Assembly (NCBI GenBank): GCA_017398165.1
Contig: JAFQHB010000180.1
Location: forward strand, 1-8,015
Source: Bacillota bacterium
GTDB lineage: Bacteria > Bacillota > Dehalobacteriia > UBA4068 > UBA4997
Reading direction: 5' to 3'
DNA length: 8,015 bases
Of this stretch, positions 5,757 through 8,015 are shown one piece after another. Position 1 is the first letter of the stretch; every line of letters begins with the position of its first letter. The translations under genes were made by a program, and so were the position numbers. Under the pieces are notes generated by a model. The model had not been told where the DNA came from and made no database searches. It saw nothing but the letters and a program-made list of their open reading frames with translations.

Positions 5757-7019
5757 TTATTTTGCACCCATCGCTGCACAGACCCGCAGTATATCCCGTG
5801 TCTCCGCGACATCGTGTACCCGCACCAACGCCGCACCGGATAAAGCCGCAGCCGCCGTAGTCGCCGCTGTGGCCACCACCCGCTGATCCACCGGCCGCCC
5901 GGTCAATTCACCCAGCGTTGATTTCCGCGATGCCGCCACCAGCAGCGGCCGCCCCAGAATACGCAGCGCACTCACCCGTGCCAAAACCTCCATATTCTGC
6001 GCGTGATCCTTGCCAAAGCCGAATCCAATATTGAATATCAGCTGATCGTCGCTCATCCCGGCCTCCCGTGCTATCACCCGGCACCGGCGGAAGAAATACG
6101 CCACGTCCGACATCAGATCCCCCGGGATGCCGCTGCCAATCGGCCGCTCACCATACACCGTGCCCTGCTGATTGTGCATCGCGATGACCGGGCAGCCGTA
6201 CTCCGCCGCCAGTGCCGCCATCTCGTGCCCGGCATCACCGGGATATTGCAGACCCCAAATATCATTGATGATATCCGCACCGGCTGCCAGTGCCGCCCGC
6301 GCCACCCGCGGCTTGTAAGTATCTATCGAGATCGGCGCATCCGTCCGCCGGCGCAGTGCCTGTATCACCGGCACCACACGGGCGATCTCCTCATCCTCGG
6401 TTATCTGCTGATGCCCCGGGCGGGTCGATTCGCCGCCTACGTCGATCATCAGCGCGCCATCGGCCAGCATCTGTTCTGCCGCCTGCAGTGCCGCCGGCAC
6501 ACCTTCATGCTGCCCCCCGTCCGAGAACGAATCCGGTGTGACGTTCAATATCCCCATAATGGCCGGACGGTCAGTCAGCACCATCTCGCGCCCGCCGGGC
6601 AGCGCCATACGCCATTCCGCCCGGCGTATATTACACAGTGCCTGCTCCAGCTCTTCCGCCAGCAGCGGCAAACCAAACTGCTGACGCTTCAGCCCGGCAC
6701 ATATCCGGCGGTACTGCGCCCGCGTCGCCATCATTATCACCGCCGAGCGTTCGATATCCCCCACTATCACCCGGGGATGCACCGCCACCTCCCCTCCTTT
6801 AGAGAGAAACTCCTGCTTCAGAATATTTGCCGCCGGGGCACGCAGGTTTTCCGCCCGAAAGACGAAAAACTCTGCTTTGGCAGCCATATACGCCGCCGCA
6901 TAATCACCCACACCGATTTTTGCCATCTCACCGCGGATATCCGCAATCGTGCCGCGCCCATCCAGCCAGGTCAGATTAAAAGCCTCGCCGCCCGGCAGCA
7001 TCTGTTCATTCTCCACCAT
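5757..7019 (-). CDS. folP: Dihydropteroate synthase with N-terminal extra domain
   Basis: FolP condenses the pterin pyrophosphate from FolK with p-aminobenzoate to dihydropteroate and is the sulfonamide target. The product is 420 aa, against about 280 for the plain enzyme. Residues 1 to about 145 are a separate domain with APAANILKQEFLSKGGEVAV (61-80) and QFGLPLLAEEL (114-124). The TIM-barrel enzyme follows: MGILNVTPDSFSDGG (155-169), MIDVGGESTRPG (191-202), SIDTYKP (231-237, Asp233), INDIWGL (251-257, Asn252), SRKS (364-367, Lys366) and RVHDV (400-404). The usual DPGxGFGK is here NIGFGFGK (330-337), so the pterin-contacting Asp is Asn330. The start at 7019 is set by AGGGGTG (7027-7033), 7 nt upstream. 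It is the first gene of the fol-pan operon. Confidence 0.95.
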   Translation of the reverse strand: MVENEQMLPGGEAFNLTWLDGRGTIADIRGEMAKIGVGDYAAAYMAAKAEFFVFRAENLRAPAANILKQEFLSKGGEVAVHPRVIVGDIERSAVIMMATRAQYRRICAGLKRQQFGLPLLAEELEQALCNIRRAEWRMALPGGREMVLTDRPAIMGILNVTPDSFSDGGQHEGVPAALQAAEQMLADGALMIDVGGESTRPGHQQITEDEEIARVVPVIQALRRRTDAPISIDTYKPRVARAALAAGADIINDIWGLQYPGDAGHEMAALAAEYGCPVIAMHNQQGTVYGERPIGSGIPGDLMSDVAYFFRRCRVIAREAGMSDDQLIFNIGFGFGKDHAQNMEVLARVSALRILGRPLLVAASRKSTLGELTGRPVDQRVVATAATTAAAALSGAALVRVHDVAETRDILRVCAAMGAK

Positions 7020-7071
7020 ATCAGCACACCCCTATCTATACACAAACTCTGAATATATACAAAGACAAACT

Positions 7072-7100
7072 ATTATAACATTTTTGTACTTAAACGTAAG
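7072..7100 (-). promoter_or_regulatory. Extended -10 promoter of the fol-pan operon
   Basis: The minus strand carries TGTTATAAT (7080-7072), a perfect extended -10 element. The -35 region is poor: TTACGT or CTTACG (7094-7100) at 16-17 nt. Extended -10 promoters often work without a good -35. The predicted start at about 7065 gives a 46-nt leader, too short for a tetrahydrofolate riboswitch. The inverted repeat copy ends about 8-15 bp upstream of the -35 position. Confidence 0.7.
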
Positions 7101-7107
7101 AGATTTT

Positions 7108-7223
7108 TTGAGTGTACCTCTTCCGCAAGACCCCGTCGCCCCACTACCCTTGCACCCTTACGGGCACAGGCGGGCACTTCCGCCCCTTTCGGGGCTCCTT
7201 GCCACCCTTTTATTGAAAGTTTT
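7108..7223 (-). repeat. Structured repeat, inverted partial copy (module B and degraded C)
   Basis: Read on the minus strand, 7223-7131 matches the left module B: AAAACTTTCAATAAAAGGG, GGTGGCAAGGAG, GGGGCGGAAGTGCCCG and GGGCGACGGGG occur in the same order. It has an 18-nt net insertion that repeats GTGCCCG. GCCCC-GAAA-GGGGC and CCC-GTAA-GGG form hairpins with GNRA loops. After GACGGGG, the stretch GGTACACTCAAAAAATC (about 7124-7108) resembles module C loosely. Upstream on this strand GCCTGCGCGCAAGGCAG (about 7239-7223) resembles the 3' arm of module A, but its partner arm is missing. A 119-aa frame across this region is an artefact of the repeat. Confidence 0.65.
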
Positions 7224-7304
7224 CTGCCTTGCGCGCAGGCTGTGGCGGTTTTGAGAGTTCCAGACTTAGGGTTTGCTGAAACCTGAGTTTGCCTTTCCTC
7301 CCTC

Positions 7305-7370
7305 GCCCCGCTCGTGCAGCGTCGATGCCAGCCCTGCAAGGGCGCAGCATCCAGCCTGCACGAGCGGGGC
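7305..7370. repeat. Structured repeat, hairpin module A (right copy)
   Basis: The arms 7305-7319 and 7356-7370 pair perfectly over 15 bp. Interior stems and loops are as in the left copy at 36-101. Of five differences, two lie in the 4-nt internal loop, one turns a G-U pair into G-C, and two together turn the terminal A-T pair into G-C. It has the same orientation as the left copy. Confidence 0.8.
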
Positions 7371-7463
7371 AAAAACCAAATGGGGTGGGAGGGTGGGTCG
7401 ACGGGGACTCCCGGGCGTGGTACTCTCCTCAAAACTATTTGTTTATGTAAATCCTAACTATAG
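7371..7463 (+). repeat. Structured repeat, shortened B and module C (right copy)
   Basis: After the hairpin only about 28 nt stand where the left copy has about 72 nt of module B (AAAAACCAAATGGGGTGGG and a short G-rich remainder). Module C then follows at 7399-7437, matching 174-212 at 35 of 39 positions, including CGACGGGGA, TCCCGGGCGTG and CAAAACTA. AACTATA comes again after 18 nt. The copy thus looks like an internally deleted version of the left element. Confidence 0.65.
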
Positions 7464-7491
7464 AAGCCATTCCCCAGAAGCCACTATCCCC
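7462..7491. repeat. Imperfect tandem duplication, 14/16 bp
   Basis: AGAAGCCATTCCCC (7462-7475) is followed directly by AGAAGCCACTATCCCC (7476-7491), which differs by a 2-bp insertion next to the shared ATTCCCC/TATCCCC end. It lies between the structured repeat and the HD gene, in non-coding sequence. Confidence 0.6.
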
Positions 7492-7505
7492 AAGTAACCC
7501 TGCTT

Positions 7506-7526
7506 CTTCACTATTCACTCTTCACT
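7506..7526. repeat. Heptanucleotide tandem repeat, three units
   Basis: CTTCACT, ATTCACT and CTTCACT stand head to tail (AGTGAAG/AGTGAAT on the other strand). They begin 17 bp past the stop of the HD gene. Three units are enough to be striking, but the function is unknown; slippage is a likely origin. Confidence 0.6.
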
Positions 7527-7542
7527 ACTTCTCTCTCACCCA

Positions 7543-8015
7543 TCAATACAACAGGTCGTCATTCTTCTTCTCTGCCGGCCATTTACATTTATGCCGCGAA
7601 GGACACAAAAAGCACGGGCGTGAGAGCTTGTCCGCCCGGTGCAGCACCTGCGCCAGACCTTCACTCGCACCTTTGCGGTGCAGGCGCACCGCCTTTACTA
7701 TCTCATCCGCCACCATAGGATGATACCCGACCTCCAGCAGCAGCGGCGCCGCCAGCTCCGCCGAGGCTTCAGCGTGATCTACGGTCGGATCCTCGTATTC
7801 CTGCCAGCGCCCCACATCGTGCAGCAGCGCCGCCGCATAGACGATATCCCGTGCTACCGGGTTGCCGCCGTTATCCAGCCACAAAGCATATGCGATACGC
7901 GCCACGTCAAAGGCGTGTTCGACACCGTGCCGGCAAAAATCCCGCCCCATCTCCGCCTGATTGTTGGCGATTATCCATCCCTGATAATCGGGATGGTGCA
8001 GTATCGCGTTTACAC
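7543..8015 (-). CDS. HD-domain phosphohydrolase, 5' part outside the window
   Basis: The open frame runs to the window edge, so at least 156 aa are visible and the real start is not. The first ATG inside, at 7950, is internal: the 21 codons before it (VNAILHHPDYQGWI... to ...NNQAE) read as protein in frame. Numbered from that ATG, FCRHGVEHAFDVARI (5-19), AALLHDVGRW (40-49, His44-Asp45), DHAEASAE (58-65) and HRADKLSR (104-111, Asp107) form the HD metal site. The C-terminus has PCFLCPSRHKC (112-122), a CX2CX5C set, and Cys6 is a fourth cysteine beside the HD motif. HD enzymes hydrolyse phosphate esters or nucleotides; the substrate is unknown. I recall this type near folate genes in clostridia, which the context here supports weakly. 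Confidence 0.85.
   Translation of the reverse strand, partial: VNAILHHPDYQGWIIANNQAEMGRDFCRHGVEHAFDVARIAYALWLDNGGNPVARDIVYAAALLHDVGRWQEYEDPTVDHAEASAELAAPLLLEVGYHPMVADEIVKAVRLHRKGASEGLAQVLHRADKLSRPCFLCPSRHKCKWPAEKKNDDLLY

Noticed and set aside
7020..7065. Tetrahydrofolate riboswitch upstream of folP
   Set aside because: The predicted leader is only about 46 nt and shows none of the conserved stems; there is no room for the roughly 90-nt aptamer.
7073..7432. 119-aa minus-strand frame across the gene-free region, and the 80-aa frame at 19-261
   Set aside because: Both run through the structured repeats. The first also covers the fol-pan promoter. Composition is Arg/Gly/Pro-rich and the shared blocks differ by frame between copies, so they are read as artefacts of repeat sequence.
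36..7437. Repeats at both sides as ends of a transposon or integron-like unit
   Set aside because: The genes between are ordinary housekeeping and sporulation genes. No transposase or integrase is present, the copies are in direct orientation with internal deletions, and no target-site duplication is visible.
7506..7526. CRISPR array
   Set aside because: The repeats are 7 bp, directly adjacent with no spacers, and no cas gene is in the window.

Overview
The window reads as a stretch of a spore-forming Bacillota genome, probably an anaerobe of the Clostridia or Negativicutes. The grounds are a clear SpoIIR (a protein of endospore formers), a Firmicute-type PanD, and a dihydropteroate synthase with the N-terminal extra domain that I associate with clostridial relatives. 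Genes have GC-rich third codon positions, while the gaps carrying promoters are AT-rich. Finer placement is not possible from the sequence. Every gene I accept lies on the minus strand, so transcription runs from high to low coordinates. The long plus-strand frames are Pro/Arg/His-rich shadows.

Layout in transcription order. 8015-7543: 3' part of an HD-domain phosphohydrolase gene whose start lies beyond the window edge. 7542-7020: gene-free, with short tandem repeats, a structured repeat unit, an inverted partial copy of that unit, and an extended -10 promoter. 7019-2773: a cofactor operon, folP, folB, folK, panC, a nicotinamidase-like cysteine hydrolase and panD, closed by an intrinsic terminator at 2710-2668. 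panD also has a promoter of its own, with a dyad over the -10 box. 2542-1406: class V cysteine desulfurase. 1372-1172: a small predicted two-helix membrane protein. 1045-245: spoIIR. 237-36: a second, fuller copy of the structured repeat.

Function. FolB, FolK and FolP are three consecutive late steps of dihydrofolate synthesis. PanD makes beta-alanine and PanC joins it to pantoate, giving pantothenate for CoA. The hydrolase between them probably acts in NAD salvage or on a related amide. folE and panB are not in the window. The desulfurase would supply sulfur for Fe-S clusters or thiolation. SpoIIR is the forespore signal that triggers pro-sigma-E processing.

Most worth a second look: a modular repeat family whose 66-nt hairpin differs between its two copies only at pairing-neutral positions, including one A-T to G-C double change; a FolP in which the pterin-binding Asp of the DPG motif is Asn; the panD promoter/operator/leader; and the HD protein with four cysteines near the folate genes.
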